This document shows, one piece after another, positions 46,291-55,137 of a stretch of 64,000 nucleotides of DNA. A program made the translations under genes and the position numbers. Source of the DNA: Bacteroidaceae bacterium (GTDB lineage: Bacteria; Bacteroidota; Bacteroidia; Bacteroidales; Barnesiellaceae_A); contig JAFXJY010000022.1 of assembly GCA_017531985.1 (NCBI GenBank), positions 1 to 64,000 of the forward strand, read 5' to 3'. How positions within the stretch are numbered: the first letter of the stretch is position 1; every line of letters starts with the position of its first letter. Under the pieces are notes generated by a model that searched no databases, had not been told where the DNA came from, and saw nothing but the letters and a program-made list of their open reading frames with translations.

Positions 46291-48123
46291 ATGAAAACAA
46301 AAAATTTGTTTTGGGGTATGCTTGCAGTAGCAGGTATGCTGTTTGCGACATCATGTTCGCAAGACGAACCCGTAGTTGCTCCCGTTGACGGTGAGTTTGT
46401 AAATGCAACCTTTACATTGGGTGCTGCCGACGCTATGGGTACTCGTGCCACAATCGGTACTGGCTTGACAGCCGACAAAGTGGCTTGTGCTGTTTACGAT
46501 GCCAATGGTGATGAAATGACTGCTTTGCGTCAGTATGTTGATGTGCAAGATGGTACTCCCCGCACTGCTACTTACAATGTTCGCTTGGCTAAGGGTCAAG
46601 ACTATCGTGTAGCTTTCTTTGCTTACAACGAAGCCGGTAACCACTACGATCTCACTGACTTGAAGAGCATCAAAATCAATGCTGCTAACTCTAACGTTGA
46701 GACTCGCGATGCTTTCACCAATTACATCGACATCAAAGCCGATGATTTGACCAACAAGAGCAATATCGAAGAGACTGTAACTTTGAAACGCCCCTTCGCT
46801 CAGCTCAACCTTGGTATTGATGACACTGAATACACCGATGCTGCCAATGCCGGTGTTGTAATAACCAAAAGCAAAATTACTGTAAGCAACGTTTACAACG
46901 CATTCAATGCATTTGCCAATACTGTTGCAACTGATGCTACTCTCGGTACTATGACATTCGACATGAATGCTGTTCCCACTGAGGCTCTTACAGTGAATGG
47001 TGTTGACTACACTTACTTGGCTCTCAACTACCTCTTGGTAGGCGACTTGACACAAGAGAAGTCGTTGACCGATGTTGAGTTCGAATGGTTGACTGCCGAT
47101 GGTAAGACCAACAATCCTACTACACACTTCATCAACATTCCCGTACAACGCAACTTCCGCACCAACATCCTCGGTAAGCTCTTGACAACTCCCGCCGAGT
47201 TCAATATCGTTATCGATGCCGACTTCGATACTCCCGACTATGTTGAGAACATTGAAACTGTTATCTCTAAGACTGTTAACTCAGCTGCTGAGTTGCAGGC
47301 TGCTATTGACGCTGCTCCCGAAGGTCAGACCCGTATCGTTTTGGGAAGTGTAATTGCCGGTAACTTCGTTGTTAACCAGAAGAAGGATGTTCATATTCTT
47401 ATCGACGGTCAGGACAATATGTTTAACGGTACATTCGTAGTAAACGGTGGTTCACAATGGGGTGGAATCGAAGGTCTTTCACTCCAAAATATCAAGTTCT
47501 TTGGTAATTATAGCGTTGATACAGATGTTATCACTGTTGGTGAGAACTCAGGTACTTCTCGTTATGCTCATAATGTAATTATTTCAAACTGCTCATTCCA
47601 AGGTGCAGGTTCTAACGTTGCAAATTCTGTTGTTATTAGAGCATATCAGGCTAACGACCTTAAAGTAAATGATTGTGATGTAATAGGTGGTTTCCACTCT
47701 ATCGCACAGATTACAGGTGGTGGTAACATTACATTTGAGGATGTAACTTCTGGTTCAGGAACATTGCGTGGTATCTCTCTCGGTTCTGCTACCGGTGTGT
47801 TGATTTCTAACTGTAATATCAACACTGTAGGCGATAAGAAATATGGTATCCGTCACAATGCTGACTACGCTACCGCAAGTTTGAAGATTGTTGAAACTAA
47901 TGTTGATGCTTACTTCCCGGTTGTAGTTCGTTGTACAAACGGTGTTGCAAATGATTATACTCTTACATTCGAAGGCACCAACACACTTGTTAAGAATGCT
48001 GCTTCTGAGTATCATGTAGCTATCGCTATGGAAGAGTATGATACAGTAGGTGAAACTCTTACTCCTCTTGCCGGTACTGTTACCGTTAACGGTGCTGACG
48101 CTGCATGGAGCATCTTCAAATAA
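46291..48123 (+). CDS. Fimbrillin-like (DUF6562-type) lipoprotein with C-terminal beta-helix
   Basis: A 610-residue lipoprotein (MKTKNLFWGMLAVAGMLFATSC, Cys 22); the ATG at 46291 is preferred to 46285 for the signal, though both are possible. Residues about 25-330 are the fimbrillin-like domain (VNATFTLGAADAMGTRATIGTG, LKRPFAQLNLGIDD, IPVQRNFRTNILGKLLT). Residues about 335-610 are a beta-helix of 'NVIISNCSFQG', 'LKVNDCDVIGG', 'VLISNCNIN' rungs. It is the closest match in the window to the left-edge gene and is followed by the same motif and hairpin. Likely fimbrial tip adhesin (inference). Confidence 0.77.
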   Translation: MKTKNLFWGMLAVAGMLFATSCSQDEPVVAPVDGEFVNATFTLGAADAMGTRATIGTGLTADKVACAVYDANGDEMTALRQYVDVQDGTPRTATYNVRLAKGQDYRVAFFAYNEAGNHYDLTDLKSIKINAANSNVETRDAFTNYIDIKADDLTNKSNIEETVTLKRPFAQLNLGIDDTEYTDAANAGVVITKSKITVSNVYNAFNAFANTVATDATLGTMTFDMNAVPTEALTVNGVDYTYLALNYLLVGDLTQEKSLTDVEFEWLTADGKTNNPTTHFINIPVQRNFRTNILGKLLTTPAEFNIVIDADFDTPDYVENIETVISKTVNSAAELQAAIDAAPEGQTRIVLGSVIAGNFVVNQKKDVHILIDGQDNMFNGTFVVNGGSQWGGIEGLSLQNIKFFGNYSVDTDVITVGENSGTSRYAHNVIISNCSFQGAGSNVANSVVIRAYQANDLKVNDCDVIGGFHSIAQITGGGNITFEDVTSGSGTLRGISLGSATGVLISNCNINTVGDKKYGIRHNADYATASLKIVETNVDAYFPVVVRCTNGVANDYTLTFEGTNTLVKNAASEYHVAIAMEEYDTVGETLTPLAGTVTVNGADAAWSIFK

Positions 48124-48649
48124 TCTTATTTGATACATCACTTTATGGCTACGTTCCTCCATGCGAGGGACGTAGTTGTAAGTAAGAATATATTTTTCAA
48201 TTCAATGGATAGAGGGCTGCCACGAGTGATTCGTCGCAGCCCTCGCTCTTTGTTAAGGGTGCTGCTATCGATTGCGTTATTATGAATGATGATTTTCTTA
48301 GTGTGATTATAGACTTTGACCGAATGAATGTAACAAGCCATGTGATAGTGTGGTGGTAGCGGGAATGTAATTGTGGGCTTGGAGTGCGATGCAACGGAAT
48401 GAAGAATTGATGTGGCAAATGAAAAAAATATCCTCCTATCTCATCGCTATTTGTGCGATAAATTGTAATTTTGTCGCCGTTGAAATTTATCAAGGGAAGA
48501 TACTTCACATTGTTGTGATTGATGAGTCAAAGCAATGGCGAAAGAAAGGATCCCCTTTTTAACAACTGGTTTATGAATCGGTGAAATTTGTAAAAGTTGC
48601 CACAACTTTCATCACATTAAATTTATAAAGCAACACTTATTATATACAC
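48124..48649. other. Intergenic region between the fimbrillin operon and cstA
   Basis: 526 bp holding the conserved motif and hairpin (48187-48244). A TAATTTTG at 48466-48473 is a possible -7 box without a well spaced -33. The 63-codon frame at 48371-48562 has no features of a real gene. Confidence 0.6.
48187..48244 (+). terminator. Conserved motif plus hairpin, probable terminator, copy 2
   Basis: The 21-nt motif at 48187-48207 is identical to 1949-1969. The hairpin 48212-48244 has a 9-bp basal stem (GAGGGCTGC), one C-C mismatch, a 5-bp upper stem and the same TGA loop, then GCTCTTTG. Compared with copy 1, the basal stem differs at several positions and remains paired. Confidence 0.72.
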
Positions 48650-50146
48650 ATGATCTCATTTCTTATAGCATTGTTCGCGTTGGTAGCCGGTTATTTTATA
48701 TACGGCAAGTTGATAGAACGCATCTTTGGAGCAGATAGTACACGTCCTACACCGGCTGTTACGCAAGCCGATGGTGTCGACTACATACCCATGCCTACAT
48801 GGCGGATATTCCTCATACAATTTCTCAATATCGCCGGGTTAGGACCCATCTTCGGTGCTATCATGGGCATCTTATATGGCCCGGCAGCCTATCTGTGGAT
48901 AGTGTTGGGTACAATCTTTGCCGGTGCAGTACACGATTACCTGTCAGGGATGCTGTCGTTGCGTCGTGGAGGAGTGAGTCTGCCCGAGATTATAGGCGAC
49001 GAGTTGGGCGTGGGTGTGAAACAGGTAATGCGGGTATTCTCGTTATTATTGCTCATTCTGGTAGGTGCTGTGTTTGTTATCAATCCGGCCGAGTTGTTGA
49101 CTAATTTCACCATCCAATATGCTACCAACGATGCCGGAGAGATGTCCGGTTGGTTGCAAGCTTTGACCGCAGTCATGCCACTACAATGGTGGTGGGTGGT
49201 CGTTGTTTTTCTTTATTACATATTAGCAACATTGTTGCCGGTCGATAAGATTATAGGTAAGTTCTACCCGATATTCGGTTTTGCACTCCTCTTTATGGCA
49301 CTCGGAATATTGGTTATGCTCTTCTTTCATGCACATTCATTGCCCGAGTTGACCGATGGCCTATACAACCGCCACCCACAGTCGTCGGTAATGCCCATCT
49401 TCCCCATGATGTTCATCTCCATAGCATGTGGAGCCATATCGGGGTTTCATGCCACACAATCGCCCTTGATGGCACGCTGCCTGAAAAACGAACGTCTGGG
49501 TCGTCCCGTATTCTATGGAGCAATGGTGGTGGAGGGTATCGTAGCCCTGATATGGGCAGCTGCCGCTATCGCCTTTACAGGCTCGTTTGAAGGCCTGTCG
49601 GAATACTTGGCAGCACATGGCAACAAACCGGCAGTACTTGTCAATAACATCTCGGTCGAGTGGCTGGGTGCAGCAGGCGGTATGTTGGCTCTGTTGGGTG
49701 TGATTTTTGCCCCCATTACATCGGGCGACACAGCATTGAGATCGGCGCGACTGATAGCTGCCGACTTCTTAAAGTTTGACCAATCATCACTTCGCAACCG
49801 ACTCATCATCTCCATCCCCATCTTTGCACTCTCATTTGTTATTATGATGGTCGATTTCAATATCTTATGGCGATATTTCGCTTGGAGCAACCAGTCACTT
49901 TCGGTGTTTACGCTGTGGGCTATTACAGTGTGGTTGGCTCGCGAACGTAAATGCTACCTAATAACCCTCATCCCCGCACTATTCATGACCGTAGTGTCAG
50001 TGTCGTATATCATGTATGCCCCCGAGGGACTGTCGCTGGGCTACCATCTTTCGGTGGGCATAGGCGTAGCCGTTGCATTGTTGTTTACACTGCTATTTGT
50101 ACGATTCATGCGTAAGAATGCAGTTAAGATAGGTTCTATCCATTAG
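48650..50146 (+). CDS. CstA family carbon starvation / peptide transporter
   Basis: A 498-residue inner-membrane protein with about thirteen helices. It has the CstA-family segments DYIPMPTWRIFLIQFLNIAGLGPIFGAIMGILYGPAAYLWIVLGTIFAGAVHDYLSGM (divided over the N-terminal third) and FPMMFISIACGAISGFHATQSPLMARCLKNE. Shorter than E. coli CstA (about 700) but usual for the Bacteroidota form. E. coli CstA family members take up peptides or pyruvate; the substrate here is unknown. Confidence 0.88.
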   Translation: MISFLIALFALVAGYFIYGKLIERIFGADSTRPTPAVTQADGVDYIPMPTWRIFLIQFLNIAGLGPIFGAIMGILYGPAAYLWIVLGTIFAGAVHDYLSGMLSLRRGGVSLPEIIGDELGVGVKQVMRVFSLLLLILVGAVFVINPAELLTNFTIQYATNDAGEMSGWLQALTAVMPLQWWWVVVVFLYYILATLLPVDKIIGKFYPIFGFALLFMALGILVMLFFHAHSLPELTDGLYNRHPQSSVMPIFPMMFISIACGAISGFHATQSPLMARCLKNERLGRPVFYGAMVVEGIVALIWAAAAIAFTGSFEGLSEYLAAHGNKPAVLVNNISVEWLGAAGGMLALLGVIFAPITSGDTALRSARLIAADFLKFDQSSLRNRLIISIPIFALSFVIMMVDFNILWRYFAWSNQSLSVFTLWAITVWLARERKCYLITLIPALFMTVVSVSYIMYAPEGLSLGYHLSVGIGVAVALLFTLLFVRFMRKNAVKIGSIH

Positions 50147-50331
50147 GTCGAGTTGATTTTGAAACTATTGTGTGGCGATTTCCAATTCCTCATAAAGACA
50201 CAATGTGAGCATTGTAACTGAATGAAAATTAGAAACATACTGCGATTTGATAGAGAAGCGACCGAAATTGAGTCTGCCAACAACGAAAAACTTATTTACT
50301 AATTGATAGAACATACATTTAATAATCTCCG

Positions 50332-51177
50332 ATGAAACACAATCATACCAACTATCATTCACATTGTGACTTCTGCGATGGGCGAGGCAAGATGGAAGAT
50401 TTTGTCAAGGCAGCTATTGCCGCAGGTATGACCGCCTATGGAGTAACATCGCATACAACATTCCCCATGCCCCCGGTCAAGTCGTTACAGCCACATACCT
50501 ATCCATTGTATTTCAATGAATTTGCTCGATTGAAGGCACTATATGGCACCAAGATTGAGCTATATGTAGGTCTCGAAATAGATTATCTCGACAGCAACCG
50601 CAATCCGCGAATGCCCTTCTATGCCACTTTACCCACCGATTACACCATCGGAGGAGTACATTTCGTAGCCAATGAGCAAGGCCGCTGGATGTGTACTGAT
50701 GGAGCTTTCGAGCGTTTTTCGGAGAATGCCCATCAACTCTTTTCGGGCGACATTCGGCACATTGTGGAACTCTTCTATGAGCAAAGTCGTCGACTGGTGC
50801 AGTGCGGACACTTCGACATACATGCCCACCCCGATAAAATAGCACTCAATGCATCACAATTTGAACCCACCATTTTGCAAGAGCCTTGGTACGAACAACT
50901 CGCTTACAATCATATCCGTTCGCTTGCCGGAGGCGATTTTCTTGTGGAAGTCAACACCAAAGCCCTCGAACAACATGGTCGCATCTTCCCCGGTGAGGAG
51001 TGGTTGCCATTGGTGCGTCAACTGGGACTGAAATTAGTAGTCAACTCCGACTGCCATGATGTAGACAAAGTAGAGTCAGGACGATATGAAACCTTGCAAA
51101 TACTGAGACAATCAGGTATAAAAACCGTGTGGGAACTCCACGATGGACGATGGAGTGAACAAGAAATAAGAATATGA
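50332..51177 (+). CDS. Histidinol-phosphatase, PHP family
   Basis: A 281-residue metal-dependent phosphatase of the PHP (HisJ/HisK) type that removes phosphate from L-histidinol phosphate. Metal ligands are visible in NYHSHCDFCDGRG (residues 7-19), VTSHTTFP near 40-47, the GLEIDY strand near 83-88, HFDIHAHPDK near 162-171 and NSDCHDVDKV near 240-249. No his genes are adjacent, so another phosphate ester is possible. Its stop overlaps the next start (ATGA at 51174). Confidence 0.85.
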   Translation: MKHNHTNYHSHCDFCDGRGKMEDFVKAAIAAGMTAYGVTSHTTFPMPPVKSLQPHTYPLYFNEFARLKALYGTKIELYVGLEIDYLDSNRNPRMPFYATLPTDYTIGGVHFVANEQGRWMCTDGAFERFSENAHQLFSGDIRHIVELFYEQSRRLVQCGHFDIHAHPDKIALNASQFEPTILQEPWYEQLAYNHIRSLAGGDFLVEVNTKALEQHGRIFPGEEWLPLVRQLGLKLVVNSDCHDVDKVESGRYETLQILRQSGIKTVWELHDGRWSEQEIRI

Positions 51178-51455
51178 CACACCCGATAGGACACCTCGTC
51201 GTAGTGCTGTTGTTCGCATCGGTCAACCTACTTACCTACACACTATACCGAGCCGACAAGCAACGAGCCAAGACCCACAGTCGACGCATCCCCGAGTCGG
51301 CGTTGCTACTACTGTCGGCAGCCGGTGGGGCAATAGGTGCATTGTGCGGCATGTATCATCACCGCCACAAGACACGACACCTCCGATTTGTCATACTCAA
51401 TCCGCTATTTTTCATCGTTCAACTAATAGCCGCATGTATAATATTATTCACCTGA
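51174..51455 (+). CDS. DUF1294 family membrane protein
   Basis: A 93-residue protein with an N-terminal helix, the cytoplasmic YRADKQRAKTHSRRIPES segment, and the GGAIGALCGMYHHRHKTRHLRF motif diagnostic of DUF1294, then a C-terminal helix. Small inner-membrane protein of unknown function. Translationally coupled to the PHP gene by ATGA. Confidence 0.87.
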   Translation: MTHPIGHLVVVLLFASVNLLTYTLYRADKQRAKTHSRRIPESALLLLSAAGGAIGALCGMYHHRHKTRHLRFVILNPLFFIVQLIAACIILFT

Positions 51456-51483
51456 CAATGTCAAATCACAACACACACCTATA

Positions 51484-51518
51484 CCCCCCACATCACATAG
51501 TAGATGTAGGTGGGGAGT
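51484..51518 (+). terminator. Hairpin after DUF1294 gene
   Basis: CCCCCCACATC pairs imperfectly with GATGTAGGTGGGG. No T tract follows. It marks the border between the ordinary genes and the AT-rich region. Confidence 0.4.
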
Positions 51519-51587
51519 AAAAGGTGGTAGCTAACAATTACTTGTGCCTAAATAATAGATATTCAATAAAGTAGCATTTCTGAATCC

Positions 51588-52739
51588 TCAGTTACTATTA
51601 TGCGATAGATTGCCCTTAATGCCATCAAGCATAGTGTGTATATATCGCACAATAGCATCATCGCGTGAGGTGAAACCTATTTCATCGGTTGAATATTTAC
51701 TTGGAAATGCAAAGATAGCATTGCTCTCCCCATCAATAGTGCTCATCCAGCAGCACATCATGATACTTTCGTTAAGAGGTATTAGTTCGATGTTGGGTTG
51801 TTTTTGAAGGACATTATATATAGTCAATGTTACATTTTTGTACATGTTATAATAATCGGAGTAGGTTATGTCATCGATGGGTTTATCAAAATAATATCCG
51901 ATAATACTATCTAAATCGCTGCATAACTTATTTACTTGCAATGTGATAACATTATTTGAATCAGTCTCTTGTGGCAAAGTTCTTTGCATGGATTTAACAC
52001 TCGATGCAAATTCTCTATGGTTTGCATCTCTGGAGTATTCGTAATAGCGTTGCGTAATAATAGAGTCTACTCTTTGACGATTGTCAATGTTCCTATAAAA
52101 GTCGCGTAATGAAACCTCCGATGTCACATTAGTTATAAACGACTTATTAAAATGCTTGTTTATCAGAGACTTTACTTCGTTGTCGTATTCATTTCGAGGT
52201 AGATTACTGTCGATGGAGTCAATTCCGCGTTTGACCCTCATAAGTCCTGTGTAATAAGACCTCATCTCACTATGGTATTGGTTTTGATATTCATAAGTGA
52301 GTAATTTATCGCGAATCATTTGCTTGAAAGGTATCCCATCGACATTGTAAAATGCAATAGTTACGTGGCACCCATTATCGGTAAGAGTGAGTAGGTTCTC
52401 CATCATCTTCCTAAATCCCTTTGCGTCACTTCTAATGCCATAATAAAGAACATCTTCAAAAATAATAATGGAGTCTCTCAATTCGGAATTATTTTTATGA
52501 TTAATAGCATCGTTCAATAGTAAATTGATGTTGCTGATGTATTCAGGAAATAGTCCTAAATATCGAGTTGATAGAGAGTTCTGTATCTTTTCGAGGTTAT
52601 CAACCACTTCTTTTGTCTCCTTGGCACCCGAACTCATTTCATAAGCAAAGAATGCAAACGATAACAACAAAGCAAAAGTGGCACTTTGAGTAATTCTCTT
52701 TATAATATTGGAACCATTCTTGAAGTCAAATTTTCTCAT
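51588..52739 (-). CDS. Membrane-anchored protein of unknown function next to the tubulin/VWA operon
   Basis: A 383-residue protein when started at the ATG at 52739 (MRKFDFKNGSNIIKRI), which puts the single hydrophobic helix (about 19-35, ATFALLLSFAFFAYEM) at the N terminus and fits the -7 box at 52791-52798; the frame opens further to 52793. The rest would be outside the inner membrane or cytoplasmic depending on anchor direction. Segments IIIFEDVLYYGIRSDAKGFRKMMENLL, GCHVTIAFYN and SNAIFAFPSKYSTDEIGFTSRDDAIVRYIHTMLD recall the strand order of phospholipase D-like folds, but no HxK motif is present. I do not recognise the family. AT-rich like its neighbours. Confidence 0.7.
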   Translation of the reverse strand: MRKFDFKNGSNIIKRITQSATFALLLSFAFFAYEMSSGAKETKEVVDNLEKIQNSLSTRYLGLFPEYISNINLLLNDAINHKNNSELRDSIIIFEDVLYYGIRSDAKGFRKMMENLLTLTDNGCHVTIAFYNVDGIPFKQMIRDKLLTYEYQNQYHSEMRSYYTGLMRVKRGIDSIDSNLPRNEYDNEVKSLINKHFNKSFITNVTSEVSLRDFYRNIDNRQRVDSIITQRYYEYSRDANHREFASSVKSMQRTLPQETDSNNVITLQVNKLCSDLDSIIGYYFDKPIDDITYSDYYNMYKNVTLTIYNVLQKQPNIELIPLNESIMMCCWMSTIDGESNAIFAFPSKYSTDEIGFTSRDDAIVRYIHTMLDGIKGNLSHNSN

Positions 52740-52790
52740 TCCGTTTGTATGATAGGGCGTTAAATGATAAAACGTAGCATTATATTGATA

Positions 52791-52798
52791 CAAATATA
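52791..52798 (-). promoter_or_regulatory. -7 box for the 51588-52739 gene
   Basis: Minus-strand TATATTTG fits TAnnTTTG, 52 nt before the chosen start; no clear -33 element. Confidence 0.45.
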
Positions 52799-52845
52799 TA
52801 AGGCTACGTTTTTATAAAATATAGATCTATTTCAATAGATAATAA

Positions 52846-53232
52846 TTAAGATAGAACCCCGTCTAAGATTCCTATTCCCTCGTCAATTAAATCTTTGACA
52901 CCTTCATAAAGTTGTTTGAGAGAATCAGCTCCTTCTCTTTTTATGTAAATCTTAGATGTTTTTCCTTCTAAACGTCCTATCTCTGTAATCTCTTCGGAAG
53001 TGTAATTATCCTTATATTTATTTATCTCCTCAATTGCGTTAGCGTGTTTCTCTTTGTACACCTCCCACTCTTGGTCACTGCAAATGTCTCCGTTCAAGAT
53101 TATCTCATGGCACACGTCGCGGTATTGGTCCAAAGCATATTTGCTCGGATTTATGAACTGGCATGATGCGAAAAAAGAACACAAAACAGTAACTGCAATA
53201 GCCATCAAATTGAATTTAGCAAAAGTTTTCAT
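52846..53232 (-). CDS. Small lipoprotein of unknown function
   Basis: A 128-residue lipoprotein (MKTFAKFNLMAIAVTVLCSFFASC, Cys 24). The mature part is highly charged and mostly helical (ICSDQEWEVYKEKHANAIEEINKYKDNY...EEITEIGRLEGKTSKIYIKR). No known family is recognised. It has its own promoter (53295-53326) divergent from the VWA/tubulin operon and lies upstream of the 51588-52739 gene on the same strand. Confidence 0.75.
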   Translation of the reverse strand: MKTFAKFNLMAIAVTVLCSFFASCQFINPSKYALDQYRDVCHEIILNGDICSDQEWEVYKEKHANAIEEINKYKDNYTSEEITEIGRLEGKTSKIYIKREGADSLKQLYEGVKDLIDEGIGILDGVLS

Positions 53233-53294
53233 ATAACTTAAATAAAAAGGTTATGTAATGAATATTGTTGTTTTTAGGTCTATCTGTGACGTGA

Positions 53295-53326
53295 CAAAGG
53301 TATAATAAATCAAAAAACTACGCAAC
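53295..53326 (-). promoter_or_regulatory. Promoter of the small lipoprotein gene
   Basis: Minus-strand GTTG (complement of 53323-53326), 20-nt spacer, TACCTTTG (complement of 53295-53302). One mismatch in the -33 box. About 63 nt before the start at 53232. Confidence 0.65.
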
Positions 53327-53340
53327 TTTTCTTTTTATAA

Positions 53341-53371
53341 TTTGTTAATGTTTTTTTTTTTTTTAGTTTTG
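53341..53371 (+). promoter_or_regulatory. Promoter of the VWA/tubulin-like operon
   Basis: TTTG at 53341-53344, a 19-nt spacer with a long T run, and TAGTTTTG at 53364-53371 fit the consensus fully. The transcript would start near 53378 with a leader of about 120 nt. It is divergent from the lipoprotein promoter, with only 14 bp between the two -33 boxes. Confidence 0.75.
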
Positions 53372-53496
53372 TCGCTTGTTAGCTTATGTCTTGATAGAGT
53401 AATCTCTTATAGTGCTATAAATTATAAGAATAGGAGGACGAAAAGTTACATGAATAAAAATTGAGTAGAGTAAAACTAACATATAATCAATGTATT

Positions 53497-55119
53497 ATGA
53501 GAAAAATTTTGTTATTTGTATTTTTGTTTTTGGGATTTAGAGGTATGTTTGCAGAAGATGCTTCTACAAAGGCTGTAATGGAAGACTACCCTGGTTTAAT
53601 GAATTTATATAGGGATGAGTTGGAAAGATGTCATGCACATTACATATTTGCTATTGATATATCAAGTTCTATGCTGCCATTTGAGGAGACTGTTAAAAGA
53701 AATTTTTTGGAGTTTGTCCAAGCATTACCTGATGGAGATGAGATTACACTTATCAAGATGGCTGCGTCGGATAGAACCGATTTTGTTAATAACTGTAGAA
53801 GCGTTGAAATAAATCAGGATGTTAGAAGAAATTTTAGAGATATTTTGTATTCTCCTCAATTTCAATTTATTAGGGGTGGGGATAGTGATGGCTCTGATGG
53901 GTTTACAATGGCGAAAAAGGTGATAGAAGCCATAAATGATGTTGGAAGTAATAATTTGGTCTATGTGTATTTCTTTACTGATTTTGAATATTGGACTCAA
54001 CTTAATAGATATGACAAGAGTAAAGAAGATTGGGCTTCCCTCAAAAACAAATTGGCTCATCGACAAGATTTTAGTATGTATAAATATGGACTTGAGTTAA
54101 ATTTCAATAACAACTATCTTCGTAAAGATGCAATATTTAAAGATGAACTAGATGATGTTTTTGGTAATATTGAATATCAAGGTGTGTCTGATGCTACATT
54201 TCTAACGCAATGGTTTGATCAATTGCAAGCTAATATTATGGCAATGAAATTATATAGTGTTGTCAAGTCGGATATAGAAGAATTTACAACTTCAGTTGAA
54301 CTTACACCTTCTTTGTCGGGCGATGATGTTATATTAGATATTACATCCTCCTCTACTATCCCGGTGGTAAAAGGTTTACGTCTGTTCATAGAGAGTAATT
54401 GTGATAATTTTTCTCCCTGTGAAACAGGAGAGATAGAGTTTGGTACACAAGAGGTGAAAATTGGAAAACTGACAACCAATGAAAAGAGTTGGATTCCGGG
54501 CTTTACAATAGTAGGTGGTAGTGGCGTTAATGCAAATGTAGAATATATCTCCGATTATAGCTTGGAAATAGAACGTTTAATGTCACTATATGAAGAGAAA
54601 ATAAACTCGCAAAATAGTAGTGTGATAGAGATGCCTAAATTCCGAGTATGGAATTGTATTGTGCCATTATGGGGCGTCATAGTTATCATGGTAATTATTG
54701 GAATTATTATTTTGTCTATAGTTTACACGCTGTTTTTTATTAAATTAGATAAGGTGTGGTGTGTTCTGGTTAGTCGTACCGACGGCGAGGGAATTAAAAC
54801 AACTGAATTTAATGATGAAATAAGAACACCTATAGAAGTCTCTTCATATATCAACAGACGTCCGGTTGATGCTTGGACATTGCTGTTGAGAGGTAAAAAA
54901 TACAACCCCCTATTTTTTTGGAAAAGGTCAGGATATTATATAAAAGTTGTATCTAATGATATTTTCAATGTTGATATTATGGACTCGGATTATCCAAAGG
55001 ATGTCAAGGAGACAATACCAACTAACGAGGATATTTTCCTATTTCCCAAGGGGAAAGTAAATAATGTTATCCTAAAAATAGCATATAAGAATGAGATTTA
55101 TACAGTAGATTTAAGTTAA
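53497..55119 (+). CDS. Signal-peptide VWA-domain protein with one membrane helix (operon gene 1)
   Basis: A 540-residue protein. The ATG at 53497 gives MRKILLFVFLFLGFRGMFAED, a clear signal peptide; the TTG at 53461 is less likely. A von Willebrand A domain (about 45-245) has the MIDAS DISSS at D54-S58, a Thr near 137 and the Asp of FFTDFEYW near 163, so metal binding looks intact. A beta-rich region follows, then a single membrane helix at about 387-412 (VPLWGVIVIMVIIGIIILSIVYTLFF) and a beta-rich cytoplasmic tail of about 125 residues. The topology puts the VWA domain in the periplasm and the tail in the cytoplasm, where it could meet the tubulin-like protein encoded 18 bp downstream. Confidence 0.85.
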   Translation: MRKILLFVFLFLGFRGMFAEDASTKAVMEDYPGLMNLYRDELERCHAHYIFAIDISSSMLPFEETVKRNFLEFVQALPDGDEITLIKMAASDRTDFVNNCRSVEINQDVRRNFRDILYSPQFQFIRGGDSDGSDGFTMAKKVIEAINDVGSNNLVYVYFFTDFEYWTQLNRYDKSKEDWASLKNKLAHRQDFSMYKYGLELNFNNNYLRKDAIFKDELDDVFGNIEYQGVSDATFLTQWFDQLQANIMAMKLYSVVKSDIEEFTTSVELTPSLSGDDVILDITSSSTIPVVKGLRLFIESNCDNFSPCETGEIEFGTQEVKIGKLTTNEKSWIPGFTIVGGSGVNANVEYISDYSLEIERLMSLYEEKINSQNSSVIEMPKFRVWNCIVPLWGVIVIMVIIGIIILSIVYTLFFIKLDKVWCVLVSRTDGEGIKTTEFNDEIRTPIEVSSYINRRPVDAWTLLLRGKKYNPLFFWKRSGYYIKVVSNDIFNVDIMDSDYPKDVKETIPTNEDIFLFPKGKVNNVILKIAYKNEIYTVDLS

Positions 55120-55137
55120 CCTAAAAAATATAATATT

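Noticed and set aside
46351-47148. 265-codon minus-strand frame
   Set aside because: Lies wholly opposite the fimbrillin-like domain of 46291-48123.
48371-48562. 63-codon frame before cstA
   Set aside because: Short, no promoter in the correct place, composition like spacer DNA.
51456-51587. Attachment site or tRNA at the border of the AT-rich region
   Set aside because: No cloverleaf, no direct repeat matching elsewhere in the window; only a hairpin at 51484-51518.
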